Shown piece by piece: positions 8,867 to 17,834 of a stretch of DNA of 64,000 bases. Position numbers and translations under genes: made by a program. The stretch covers positions 1 to 64,000 of the forward strand of contig WOUR01000017.1 of NCBI GenBank assembly GCA_009772935.1, written 5' to 3'. Origin of the DNA: Rhodospirillaceae bacterium (lineage in GTDB: Bacteria > Pseudomonadota > Alphaproteobacteria > Reyranellales > Reyranellaceae). Each line of letters opens with the position of its first letter. The stretch's first letter is position 1. The notes under the pieces were generated by a model. The model was not told the DNA's origin, ran no database searches, and saw only the letters and a program-made list of their open reading frames with translations.

Positions 8867-10043
8867 ATGTCCCTTGCCCTAATCGGTGGTGGCCCGTGGA
8901 CTACCCGTGACATGGCTGAGCTCGGGTCCGTTATACGTGGACGCCCGGTAGAGCAGTTTTGGCGAGCGGCACGGGGATTCTGGCGTGGCAACACACGTTG
9001 GTATGCTTGGGGACTGATCGCGTTCCTGGTTGTCTGCGTGATCCTTCAGTTGCTGGTGCAATATCGGCTGAATCTCTGGAATCGAGATTTCTTCAACGCT
9101 CTTGGTCGGCGTGACGGCAGCGAAATCTGGCAACAGGCTCGCGCAGTGTTGAGCTTGGTCGCCCAAAGTGTCGTTCTGGCGATCGCTGCTGTCTGGGGCC
9201 GCATGAGTTTTCAGCGCCGGTGGCGCGCTTGGCTGACCTCACGGCTGATCTTGAACTGGTTTTCTGTGGGCGGCGAGGGTGATGACAAGGCCGGTGAGAG
9301 CGAGCCGCAATTCATCGAATACCGCATCGCCGACGATGCCCGGATTGCCACGGATGCCCCGATCGATTTTGCCGTCGGGCTTCTTGCCTCCGTGCTGACT
9401 GCGGGCACGTTCGCAGCGGTCCTATGGAATGTCGGCGGCTCCCTCAGCCTCGCCCCTTTTGGCATTGAGGCGCAGGTGCCAGGTTATTTGGTCCTCGCAG
9501 CGGTGCTGTACGCTGCCTCGACAACGACGGCAATGATGGTAATCGGCGGCAATATGGCTTCCGTCATCGAACGGAAAAGCCAAGCCGAGTCCGAGTTCAA
9601 GTTTGCGGTTGCGCGCTTGCGTGAGAATTTGATGAGCCGTCGGGGGCCAGCGACCAGCAGTCCCGACAAGGCCTTGGTGGTGCCCCGTCGAGACAAGCCT
9701 GAAGCAGGTCATCTCCCAATGGCGTCGCCTCTGCGGTCAGCACATGCGGACCACCCTTGTATCCCATGGCAACTCCCTCCTGGCGCCGTTGATGGGACTT
9801 CTCCTTTGTGTACCGAACTACGTCCATGGGCCCATGCAGCTGGGCGAGATGACCCAATCGGCGGGCGCTTTCGTTGCCGTGCAGGGAGCATTCAATTGGT
9901 TGGTGGACAATTATCCTCGACTGGCGGACTGGGTGTCGTCTGCCGGCCGGGTCGGCGTCCTCTTGGCAAGTCTCGAAGATGCGCACCCTGCTATCGAACG
10001 AGTTCCCACTCAGCAGCAGAAGCAGAGGGAATATCCAGCCTGA
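8867..10043 (+). pseudogene. Frameshifted, truncated SbmA/BacA-like ABC transporter
   Basis: The first frame encodes the membrane half of an SbmA/BacA/YddA-type ABC exporter: RLNLWNRDFFNAL, QRRWRAWLTSRLILNWF and NMASVIERKSQAESEFKFAVARLREN are family signatures. Near 9690 the match moves to another frame, where SLKQVISQWRRLCGQHMRTTLVSHG and FVAVQGAFNWLVDNYPRLADW continue the same protein up to a stop at 10043. The stretch just after RLREN is also divergent. No Walker A or signature motif follows, so the ATPase domain is gone. The remaining 10044-10271 shows no recognisable product. Confidence 0.8.
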
Positions 10044-10271
10044 TCTTCTTGTACTCACATTCGCCAGAGGGTTTGGCGCAGCGATCGGCAACTTGGCAGG
10101 GGCAGCTCTTCAGACTCCGGTGCTCGGTACGGGGCCTCTCCTGATAGTGACTTGGCCGCCGACCACCGCAGCAACACGCGTCCTGCTGGCTGCGTCGATG
10201 CATCTCGATCAACGCCTTTCCCTACCAGCACGTGGCTGTCGAAAGAGCACATCACACCAGGGAGGACTCGC

Positions 10272-10679
10272 TTGAGTACAGCCGAGCCATTTGGAGAAGG
10301 CGAGGTCCCCCCGATGGTGGCCGCGATCCTGAACGAAGTAATTGCAGGGCTGCACACGCTGGTGACGACGGGCCAGCCGACGACAATCGATCTGCGGCGC
10401 TTGCCGCTGCTTCCGTACGATTTGCAACGCCTTCGCGGTATCCTTGGAAAAGGCGAAGTGGCGATCGAGGTAAGTGCTCTCGGCGCAACGCGTATTCAAG
10501 AAACCTCGCTGGCAGCCGTATGGTGGATCGACCATTCAAACGACCTTGGTGATCATCTCTGGTCTACAGTCGAGATGGCTTTCGTCCCAACCCTGCTGCC
10601 GGCGACCATCGAGGAGGCGAGCGAAGCAGCCGACAAGCTGCAGGCCAAGCTGGAAACCTGGGCACAACCGTATCAGTAA
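10272..10679 (+). CDS. HupH/HyaF C-terminal-domain-like hydrogenase expression protein
   Basis: A TTG at 10272 preceded by GGGAGG with 6-7 bp spacing gives a 135-residue product. The block RGILGKGEVAIEVSALGATRIQETSLAAVWWI matches the conserved C-terminal domain of HupH/HyaF, which helps mature the hydrogenase small subunit (key residues G-K-G-E, I-x-E-T, V-W-W). The protein is only about half the length of normal HupH and lacks its N-terminal domain. It converges with hypE, leaving 3 bp between stops, and is not in the hyp operon. It could be a stand-alone domain protein or a reduced relic still being translated. Confidence 0.75.
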   Translation: MSTAEPFGEGEVPPMVAAILNEVIAGLHTLVTTGQPTTIDLRRLPLLPYDLQRLRGILGKGEVAIEVSALGATRIQETSLAAVWWIDHSNDLGDHLWSTVEMAFVPTLLPATIEEASEAADKLQAKLETWAQPYQ

Positions 10680-10682
10680 CGC

Positions 10683-11708
10683 TCAGCAGATCCTCGGCAA
10701 GGGATCGTGTTCGAGTTCCTCGATCAGGCGTTCACCCAATTCGGTCCTGAGTGTTACATAGCTCTCGGTCGTGATGGAGCCGACGATCGCTGCGTCTGGG
10801 CATCCGTGTTGCTGCATCGCCGCCAGTGATCGTTCAGCTGCAGCGGGCGCTACGACAGCGACTAGCCGACCCTCACTGGGAAGGATCAACGGATCAAAGC
10901 CAAGTATCTCGCAGACGCCTTTGGCCGCTTCGCTTACGGGAATATTCTGCTCATCCAGTCGAACACCGCAGCCAGTGCCGCGCAGGATATCGTGAGCGAC
11001 GGTCGCAAGGCCGCCCCGTGTGGGATCCCGCATGAAGCGCAGGCCGGGGACATCTATGAGGGCCATCGCCACTCCGACCAAGCAGCCACAATCCGAGCGC
11101 AGATTCCCCGTCAGCCCGAATTCCTGCCGAGCCAGCAGCACCGCTGCGCCGTGGTCGCCGATGGTTCCACTGACCAGCAGCCTGTCGCCCACTCGAATGT
11201 GTTCGAGGCCAAGTTTCGGCGTACGTCCCCGCACGCCGACGCCGGCCATGCCGAGATAAAGGCCGCTTCCTTCGCCCTGACGGAGAACCTTCGTATCGCC
11301 GGCGACGATCGCGGCGCCGGCAGCATGGGCGGCTCGAGCGGCATCGGCCACCAGTCGATCCAGGAGGCGGATTTCTAAGCCTTCTTCGATGAAGGCGTTC
11401 AAGGTGAGGTAGAGTGGCCTCGCGCCCATGACCGCGAGATCGTTCGCGGTGCCGTTTACGGCGAGGCTGCCGATGCTTCCGCCAGGGAATTCCAGCGGCT
11501 CGACGATGAAACCGTCGGTCGTCATCACCAACTCGCCGTTCACCGGGCTCAGCGGCGCGGCATCAACCGTGGTGTTCAAATCATCGCCAAAATGGAAGGC
11601 AAAGATGCCCTCGACCAGGTCACGAGTCAGACGTCCTCCATTGCCATGGGCCAGACTCACCGTTTGCTGGAGCAGTTCATGGCGTAGCTTGTGAAGATCA
11701 TTGTCCAT
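10683..11708 (-). CDS. hypE: HypE, carbamoyl dehydratase for hydrogenase CN ligand synthesis
   Basis: The 341-residue protein starts at the ATG at 11708, overlapping the 3' end of hypF by 11 bp. It shows the AIR-synthase-like fold signatures HGNGG, DDLNTTVDAAPLS, GDTKVL and MRDPTRGGLA, and ends in the obligatory PRIC whose Cys receives the carbamoyl group from HypF and is dehydrated to thiocyanate. It hands cyanide to HypC-HypD. It is the last gene of the hyp operon. Confidence 0.97.
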   Translation of the reverse strand: MDNDLHKLRHELLQQTVSLAHGNGGRLTRDLVEGIFAFHFGDDLNTTVDAAPLSPVNGELVMTTDGFIVEPLEFPGGSIGSLAVNGTANDLAVMGARPLYLTLNAFIEEGLEIRLLDRLVADAARAAHAAGAAIVAGDTKVLRQGEGSGLYLGMAGVGVRGRTPKLGLEHIRVGDRLLVSGTIGDHGAAVLLARQEFGLTGNLRSDCGCLVGVAMALIDVPGLRFMRDPTRGGLATVAHDILRGTGCGVRLDEQNIPVSEAAKGVCEILGFDPLILPSEGRLVAVVAPAAAERSLAAMQQHGCPDAAIVGSITTESYVTLRTELGERLIEELEHDPLPRIC

Positions 11709-13989
11709 TGGCGCCAACGCTTTGTGCCGCCAGCAGGGCCGCCGCCTCGATGATCTGTCCGTAGCTGAGACCGGCATCGTTCATGGGCACGGCGCTCGGC
11801 AACAAGACCTCGAAATCCGCCTCGGTAAGCAAATGTGCGGCGCGCTCGGTCAGCCGTTTGTTCTGGAACACGCCACCGACGAGTCCGACCTTGCAGATTG
11901 GAGTCGTTCGGCGGATCAGTACCGCCTGGTCGCGAATGGTTTCCGCCAGCCACTCGTGGAAAATGGCGCTGCGCTCGCCGACCGATCGGGAAGCATCTGC
12001 CACGATCCCGATCAGCGGCTCCCAATCGGCGATCGTCAGGCTGGCCGGCGTCTGTAGGGCGATCCGTGTCGCGTCGCCGAGATTGGCTTCCGTCTCCAGC
12101 CAAATCGCCGCCTGTGCCTCGTACGTCGCCCGACCGGCAAAGCCCAGCATGGCAGCCACCGCGTCGAACAGCCGTCCGACCGACGTCGTGACGGGACAGT
12201 TGATGTTGCTTTCCCAGGCCCGTCGCAACAGCCTGGTCTCCACGGCTACGTCGTCCGAATCCAGGCCGGCCTCCCAGCAGAGACCCAGGGCGCAGCGCCA
12301 GGGCTCGCGTGCGGCTCGTTCTCCACCAGGCAGTCGAAACGGTCGCAGCGAGGCGACGCGACGCCAATGACCTGGTCCTCCCAGGAAAGCCTCGCCGCCC
12401 CACAACGTGTCGTCATCCCCTTTGCCCACGCCGTCCCAGGTGAACACCAACATGCCGGAGGATTGCTTATGTTCTCCCGCCAACGCCGATGCGTGCGCCC
12501 GATGATGTTGTACGGCAATCAAGGGTAACCCGCTGCGTCGGGCCCAACGCGTCGAGCTGTAGTCGGGATGCTGGTCGCAAACGATGGCTTGCGGCTGCAC
12601 GCCGAACAACGTCTGAAGGTCCAGTACCGTATCGACGAACAGTGACTGAGTTCGCAGCGATCCCAGATCGCCAATGTGGGGAGACACCACCGCGCGGTTC
12701 GCCCAGGCTAGCGCAACCGTGTTCTTCTTCTGACCACCGACTGCCAGCAATGGGCGGTCCAGCGCGACCGGCAGGTGGAGCTGTAACGGCGCGTTGCCGC
12801 GGCCCAGGCGCAACGGCCGCACGTGGCCTGCAATCCGTCGGCAAACCGGATCGTCGGCGGGCCGCCGTATCGGCCGGTTGTGAATCAAGAAGGCGTCCGC
12901 GACATCCTTCAAGCGCTCAACGGCTGCGCTCTCGTCGATCTCCACCGGATCCCCGGAGCGATTGCCGCTGGTCGCAACGACCGGACCGCCAAACCCATCG
13001 AGCAGCAGCGCATGGAGCGGGCTGTAGGGGAGCAGGAGGCCAATTTCACGCAGCCCCGGCGCTATGGAGGAGGCAAGCGCCTGCGGCCGCTTGGCGGCAA
13101 TGACCACAGGTCGTACGGGATCGAGCAAGGCGACAGCCTCTTCGTCGGTCAATCGGGCAATTGCCCGCGCTTCGGCCAAACCGTCGGCCCCACGCTCCCT
13201 GACCATGACGGCCAACGGCTTGTCCGGCCGTTGCTTACGCCGCCTCAGATGGCGCACCGCGGCCTCGGACCGAGCGTCACAAAACAGATGAAATCCACCG
13301 ATCCCCTTGACGGCCACAACGCGTCCCTGGCGCAGATGCGCAATGACCGCCCGGAGGGCTTGTTCACCGGTTGATTGGCCAGGGGACATCTTAGGGTCGC
13401 CCGGCACTACAAACTGCAGCCTGGGGCCGCAGTCGGTGCAAGCCAGCGGCTGCGCATGATATCGACGATCGTCGGGTCGCTCATACTCCGACTGGCATGC
13501 TGCGCACATCGAAAAGGCCGCCATCGCCGTGTTGGGCCTGTCGTACGGCAGAACATCGATGATCGTATATCTCGGGCCGCACTGCGTGCAGTTGATGAAC
13601 GGATAGCGATATCGCCGGTCGGACGGATCGCGTAGTTCCATCAAGCACGCGGGGCAAGCGGGATAGTCCGGCGGAATCGACGCCATTGCCATCTCGCCTT
13701 GAGCGCTGGTGTCGATCGAGAAGCCGGCAAGAGCGGCCCAGTCCAGCCGCTTGCGGGTCACCAGCCGCGGCCGCGCGAAGGCGGGTGCCCTCTCGATTAG
13801 CTTGCCGGAGAAGGCGTCAATCGCATCTTCCGCTCCTTCCAGGCGGATCAGTACCCGGGCACCTTCGTTGCGCACCCAGCCGGCCAGATGATGATCCCGA
13901 GCCAGTCGCCAGACAAAGGGGCGGAAGCCGACGCCTTGAACGCGCCCTTCGACGAGCAGCAGAACCGACGCGAGAGACCCGACGGTCAC
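11698..13989 (-). CDS. hypF: HypF, carbamoyltransferase
   Basis: The GTG at 13989, one base after the stop of the protease gene, gives 763 residues, the normal size. Domains in order are acylphosphatase (VEGRVQGVGFRPFVW), two zinc-finger pairs (CPACLMEL with CTQCGPRYT; CAACQSEY with CTDCGPRL), a YrdC-like domain, and a Kae1/TobZ-like carbamoyltransferase domain with the metal ligands in QHHRAHAS. It uses carbamoyl phosphate and ATP to carbamoylate HypE. Confidence 0.97.
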   Translation of the reverse strand: MTVGSLASVLLLVEGRVQGVGFRPFVWRLARDHHLAGWVRNEGARVLIRLEGAEDAIDAFSGKLIERAPAFARPRLVTRKRLDWAALAGFSIDTSAQGEMAMASIPPDYPACPACLMELRDPSDRRYRYPFINCTQCGPRYTIIDVLPYDRPNTAMAAFSMCAACQSEYERPDDRRYHAQPLACTDCGPRLQFVVPGDPKMSPGQSTGEQALRAVIAHLRQGRVVAVKGIGGFHLFCDARSEAAVRHLRRRKQRPDKPLAVMVRERGADGLAEARAIARLTDEEAVALLDPVRPVVIAAKRPQALASSIAPGLREIGLLLPYSPLHALLLDGFGGPVVATSGNRSGDPVEIDESAAVERLKDVADAFLIHNRPIRRPADDPVCRRIAGHVRPLRLGRGNAPLQLHLPVALDRPLLAVGGQKKNTVALAWANRAVVSPHIGDLGSLRTQSLFVDTVLDLQTLFGVQPQAIVCDQHPDYSSTRWARRSGLPLIAVQHHRAHASALAGEHKQSSGMLVFTWDGVGKGDDDTLWGGEAFLGGPGHWRRVASLRPFRLPGGERAAREPWRCALGLCWEAGLDSDDVAVETRLLRRAWESNINCPVTTSVGRLFDAVAAMLGFAGRATYEAQAAIWLETEANLGDATRIALQTPASLTIADWEPLIGIVADASRSVGERSAIFHEWLAETIRDQAVLIRRTTPICKVGLVGGVFQNKRLTERAAHLLTEADFEVLLPSAVPMNDAGLSYGQIIEAAALLAAQSVGANGQ

Positions 13990-13990
13990 G

Positions 13991-14473
13991 CTAGCTCCAT
14001 CCGCGGCGCAACAGCTGGAGGAGCTTATCGCGCACAAGCGGAAGCGATCGTTCCACTTCCGGCGAGAGCCCAACTTTGAAGTCCAGGCTCTTGGGTTGGA
14101 CGCCTATCAGGGCGCGCTCTAACGGCAGCACCTCCTGCAGGCGGGCGACATCCAGAATATCGCGCAACGCTACCTCATGGGCGGTGTGCCGCGCGCCTCC
14201 CAGCTGACGGTCCATGTCGATGCCAAGAAAGCAGCGCACCGTGCCCGGTTCTGCCGCCAAGTGTGCCGCGTCGACCACGACGAGACGGTTGCATCGCTCG
14301 ATATGCGACAACAGTTCGAATACTGCCGTGCCGCCGTCCAGAAGAAGCAGGTCCGCGGGGAAATCGGAAGCGTCCTGGGACCTAAGATAGGCAATCGCGC
14401 GAGTCCCCAGGCCATCGTCCGCGTAGGATGAATTGCCGTAACCCAGCACCAGCGTCGAGAGCCGATTCTGCAT
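13991..14473 (-). CDS. hupD: Hydrogenase maturation protease (HupD/HyaD type)
   Basis: The ATG at 14473 lies two bases after the hypD stop and gives 160 residues. The N-terminus has the family motif LGYGNSSYADDGLG, and VVDAAHLAAEPGTV supplies the second metal-binding segment. These proteases read the nickel in the immature large subunit and cut after the His of DPCxxCxxH; the large subunit at 17835-19559 carries such a cleavable tail. Its place inside the hyp operon, between hypD and hypF, is unusual compared with hupSLCD orders. Confidence 0.88.
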   Translation of the reverse strand: MQNRLSTLVLGYGNSSYADDGLGTRAIAYLRSQDASDFPADLLLLDGGTAVFELLSHIERCNRLVVVDAAHLAAEPGTVRCFLGIDMDRQLGGARHTAHEVALRDILDVARLQEVLPLERALIGVQPKSLDFKVGLSPEVERSLPLVRDKLLQLLRRGWS

Positions 14474-14475
14474 TG

Positions 14476-15603
14476 TCAGGCCGCGACGCCAGTACGCCGA
14501 TGAGGCGCGTGTGTGCGGTTGTGTAGGCCCGAGGTCCACCAGATGTGACAGGCGCCTTCGTCCGACACCATGCACGGTCCGATCGGACGTCGGGGCGTGC
14601 AGGCTTTGCCGTAGAGCTTGCAGTTCGTGGGCACCACCTTGCCCAGGACCACACGGGCGCAATCGCAGCCCGGCGGCATTTCTCCTGCGTGTCGACGGGC
14701 GGCGTCCTGTGGTGACGCCAGCAGGCTGCGCGCGTCACGGCTTGCAAAAGTTTCTGAAAGGGCAAAGCCGGAGCGGGCAATCGTGCCAATGCCGCGCCAA
14801 TTCGCATCCACGATCCGCATCGAGTGCGACAACTGCTGCTGCGCCACGCGATTGCCGCCGGGCCGTACGATCGCCGGATAGCAGTTCTTCAAGTGGGCCG
14901 TGGTCGCGAGAAGCTGCGTCAGGACGTAGTAGGTGGCGGCCAGCAGGCTTTCCGCCGTGAAGCCCGCCACGGCAATCGGCAGGCCATAGCGTTCCGCCAC
15001 GAACGACCATTCTTCCGGCCCCATCACCGTGGCGACGTGACCCGGTGCAATCAGGGCATCGAACCCTGGCTTCTCTGAAGCGAGCAGCATGTCGACCGCC
15101 GGCCAGGTCAGCCGGCCTGACACCAGGAGGAAAAGATTGTCTGGCACGCCTTGGCACAGCATCGCGGCGACCGGCGCCATCGTGGTCTCAAAGCCAGCGG
15201 CGAAGAAGACCACGCGCTTGTCCGGAAGCGCCCGCGCAATCGCCACAGCCTCCCGCGGACTGGCAATCGGCCGGATGTCGGCACCGGCGCCGCGCGCATC
15301 ACTGAGGCAACGCGGATCGCTTCTGGCGGCGTTGATCGGCACACGCAGCATGTCCCCGAACGCAACGACGACGACATCGCATTCGCGCGCAAGCCGCATG
15401 GCGTCGCAAATGTCTTCTTCGGGGCAGACACAAACCGGACAGCCCGGTCCGGGAATGATCCGAATTGTCTCGGGCAGGGCCGCCCGCAACCCGGTGTGAG
15501 ACAGCGTGCGTTCGTGTCCGCCGCAGACATTGAGAATGCTAACCGGGTGATCCAATGGCAGATCGCGGAGTCGATCCAACCAGACCTTAGCCGTGGCGCT
15601 CAT
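14476..15603 (-). CDS. hypD: HypD, Fe(CN)2CO scaffold protein
   Basis: This 375-residue protein has all the HypD hallmarks: NVCGGHE, IPGPGCPVCVCP, a GFETT motif near residue 155, and a C-terminal iron-sulfur region with CDCARVVLGK, CKLYGKACTPRRPIGPCMVSDEGAC. With HypC it assembles the iron atom with its CN and CO ligands. Its start overlaps the end of hypB by 17 bp. The last 20 residues extend slightly past the usual end. Confidence 0.97.
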   Translation of the reverse strand: MSATAKVWLDRLRDLPLDHPVSILNVCGGHERTLSHTGLRAALPETIRIIPGPGCPVCVCPEEDICDAMRLARECDVVVVAFGDMLRVPINAARSDPRCLSDARGAGADIRPIASPREAVAIARALPDKRVVFFAAGFETTMAPVAAMLCQGVPDNLFLLVSGRLTWPAVDMLLASEKPGFDALIAPGHVATVMGPEEWSFVAERYGLPIAVAGFTAESLLAATYYVLTQLLATTAHLKNCYPAIVRPGGNRVAQQQLSHSMRIVDANWRGIGTIARSGFALSETFASRDARSLLASPQDAARRHAGEMPPGCDCARVVLGKVVPTNCKLYGKACTPRRPIGPCMVSDEGACHIWWTSGLHNRTHAPHRRTGVAA

Positions 15604-16369
15604 GGGCCGACTCTCCTATGACGGTTGCCGGCTTCGCCGCTCGACGATCCAGCCGCTGCCGATCAAGCCAGTCGATCCATGGGTCAAGGCCGCCCTTGCT
15701 GCGCACCGAGATGCCGATGACGGGAGAGACACAGCCGATCTCCCGGACTGCCGCTTCCGCCCGGTCGAAACGAAAATCGTCAAAGTGCGGCAGCAAATCG
15801 GTCTTGCTGACCAGAATGATGTCGCTGCCCCGGAACATGATCGGATACTTGGCCGGCTTGTCGTCGCCTTCGGGCACCGACAGCAAGGTGACGTTCCGAT
15901 GCTGGCCAAGGTCGAACGACGCTGGGCAGACGAGGTTCCCTACGTTTTCGATGAAGAGAACATCGAGGCCCTGTAGCGGCATGTCGTGCAAGGCCGCGTG
16001 GATCATTTGCGCGTCGAGATGGCAGGCCGTTCCAGTGGTGATCTGCACTGCCGGAACACCATGTCTCCGGATTCGCGCCGCGTCGTTCTCAGTTGCGAGA
16101 TCTCCCTCGATGACGCCGATGTGCAGTCGACCTTTCAGGGCTTCGATCGTCGCTTCGAGGAGCGCGGTCTTGCCGGACCCCGGTGCCGACATAAGGTTCA
16201 CAGCGAAGACATTCGCCTCGTCTAGATGCGCCCGATTATGCTTCGCCATCCGATCGTTCTCGGCCATGAGATCGTGGAGCACGGTCAACGACCGGGGCTG
16301 ACGGCGTGGCGTTGAGTCATCGTGATCATGGCGCGAATCATGCGCCGCGCATCCACAGTCATTGCACAT
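15587..16369 (-). CDS. hypB: HypB, GTP-dependent nickel insertion protein
   Basis: The protein is 260 residues. The N-terminus contains a CxxCGC metal motif and a short His stretch (HDSRHDHDD) for nickel binding. The GTPase core follows with the P-loop APGSGKT, IEGDLATENDA, and ENVGNLVCPA, whose Cys is part of the G-domain metal site. It delivers nickel with HypA. It overlaps hypA (11 bp) and hypD (17 bp). Confidence 0.97.
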   Translation of the reverse strand: MCNDCGCAAHDSRHDHDDSTPRRQPRSLTVLHDLMAENDRMAKHNRAHLDEANVFAVNLMSAPGSGKTALLEATIEALKGRLHIGVIEGDLATENDAARIRRHGVPAVQITTGTACHLDAQMIHAALHDMPLQGLDVLFIENVGNLVCPASFDLGQHRNVTLLSVPEGDDKPAKYPIMFRGSDIILVSKTDLLPHFDDFRFDRAEAAVREIGCVSPVIGISVRSKGGLDPWIDWLDRQRLDRRAAKPATVIGESAHERHG

Positions 16370-16724
16370 GAGCTTCCTCCGCTGTTTCCAGCTCCAAGCT
16401 TTGGAAAATCAGGTCCTTCCCGCTGGCGACACGAACGTCGGCTGTATCGCAGGCCGCGCATCGCATATGACTGAGCCGGCCCGGCGTCTGCCTGCCGCAC
16501 CGGCGGCATTCGAGAATCAATGGAGCCCTCTCAATGACGAGCTGAGCGTCATTGGCGACCGTGCCTCGCCGGGCGGCAGTGAAGGCCCGTTGCAGCAGCC
16601 CCGCCTCCACCCCCGCCAAAGGTCCGATTCGGACGGTCACGGACAGGACCCTGGCCGCGCCGTGCTTTCGGGCAAAGCGAGCGACCTCGTCGAGCAGAGC
16701 CTGACATATCGAAAGTTCGTGCAC
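16359..16724 (-). CDS. hypA: HypA, nickel metallochaperone
   Basis: This 121-residue protein starts MHELSICQ, with His2 as nickel ligand, and has the zinc site made of CRRCG and CAACD. It hands nickel to the hydrogenase large subunit together with HypB. It follows hypC by 10 bp and overlaps hypB. Confidence 0.96.
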   Translation of the reverse strand: MHELSICQALLDEVARFARKHGAARVLSVTVRIGPLAGVEAGLLQRAFTAARRGTVANDAQLVIERAPLILECRRCGRQTPGRLSHMRCAACDTADVRVASGKDLIFQSLELETAEEAHVQ

Positions 16725-16734
16725 GATACTTGCT

Positions 16735-16959
16735 TCACTGTCCGGAGAGAGCTTCGTCGATCACTTGCCAAGTTGCCGCTGCGTCCGTGCCGCTGATGAC
16801 CTGGATTGCATAGCCAACGTGGACAAGTACGTAATCCCCTGCGAGGACCGAGCCCTCTTCCAGCATGAAGAGACTGACATCGCGGGACACGCCACGGACC
16901 GAGCACCGGGCGACGAACCCGTTGATCGACTCGACCCGCATCGGGATGGCCAAGCACAC
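16735..16959 (-). CDS. hypC: HypC, hydrogenase assembly chaperone
   Basis: The 74-residue protein starts MCLAIPMRV, the defining HypC N-terminus; Cys2 binds the iron intermediate on HypD and contacts the large subunit. The rest (GDYVLVHVGYAIQVI) is the OB-like fold. It lies 14 bp after the haem/LTXXQ gene, so structural and accessory genes are probably one transcript. Confidence 0.96.
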   Translation of the reverse strand: MCLAIPMRVESINGFVARCSVRGVSRDVSLFMLEEGSVLAGDYVLVHVGYAIQVISGTDAAATWQVIDEALSGQ

Positions 16960-16973
16960 GATATCCTCCTTCC

Positions 16974-17828
16974 CTAGAGGACCTCTAGGATCAATGAGAA
17001 GCGTTCATTGGCGACTTTGCGTTGCTGTTCGGTCAGGTCCGGCAGGAGCCGGGTGAAAGCCGTCGCAACGTAGCGAAGCGCCGCAATTCGCGCGGAAAGA
17101 CGCCGTTCCTGCTGGCGCACCAGGGCTACGGCGTCCAACGGCTCGTTCGAGGGCGTCTGTTCCGTGAATGCCCGGCGGTCCGCCGCTGCTGCTGAACGTA
17201 CCGATTCGGCAAAGCCAGTCCAATTCGCAGGTTCGGGCTGACCGATTCCGATCTCGTCGCGGAATCGCGTCAATCGGACTTCGACTTCTGCCGGCGCTAC
17301 TGGTTGCCGGTCGGCAACAGAAGGAGGGGCAAGGGCAGGGCGCGCAGCAGGCATGGGCATGGTATGCGGCTCTGGTGATGCTGCAGATCCCGCTCCCTGC
17401 TGGGGGGCTGGCGGGCGTCCGTGCATTGACATCGTGGGCGACCCGGAGAGCTCTCCAGTGCCGCTTGAGGGTGCCGGTTCCGCAGTGGCTGCGGAGGCAG
17501 GGGGAGAAGCCCCGGTGCTGCCGCCTGGACAGAAGAAGCTGAAGTCGCCGGTCGCCCTGCCTTTGTCGAACTCGGCCCAGTTCGGCTGAACACGATGGGC
17601 AGGAAGACTGTCGAAGGTTCCTGTCTGATGGCACATCGCACAGTGGGACTGGTGAGCCGGCACACGCAGGCGCCCTTGCGAAATGCAGTAGGTGTCGATC
17701 AAGTCGCCATAGCCTTGGCTTGGCCTTGCCATCGTTGACACGCCGCCGGCGAGGGCGAGCGTCGTGATCAGCAGCCCGGCCAAGGTCATCTTACGGTCAA
17801 GCATGCTGGTGTTCCGCGTACTCGGCAT
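16974..17828 (-). CDS. Periplasmic monohaem protein with LTXXQ-like C-terminus, in hydrogenase operon
   Basis: This 284-residue protein has a signal peptide (LAGLLITTLALAGGVSTMA), one CxxCH haem motif (CAMCH, near residue 63), a Pro/Ala/Ser-rich linker with MSMHG and MPMP, and a helical C-terminal half. That half ends LPDLTEQQRKVANERF, an LTxxQ-type motif of the Spy/CpxP class. It lies between hupL (6 bp) and hypC (14 bp), where other clusters have hupC or hupD. A role in moving electrons from HupSL or in protecting the enzyme is inferred from position; no characterised family with this exact combination is recognised. Confidence 0.75.
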   Translation of the reverse strand: MPSTRNTSMLDRKMTLAGLLITTLALAGGVSTMARPSQGYGDLIDTYCISQGRLRVPAHQSHCAMCHQTGTFDSLPAHRVQPNWAEFDKGRATGDFSFFCPGGSTGASPPASAATAEPAPSSGTGELSGSPTMSMHGRPPAPQQGAGSAASPEPHTMPMPAARPALAPPSVADRQPVAPAEVEVRLTRFRDEIGIGQPEPANWTGFAESVRSAAAADRRAFTEQTPSNEPLDAVALVRQQERRLSARIAALRYVATAFTRLLPDLTEQQRKVANERFSLILEVL

Positions 17829-17834
17829 GGCGCC

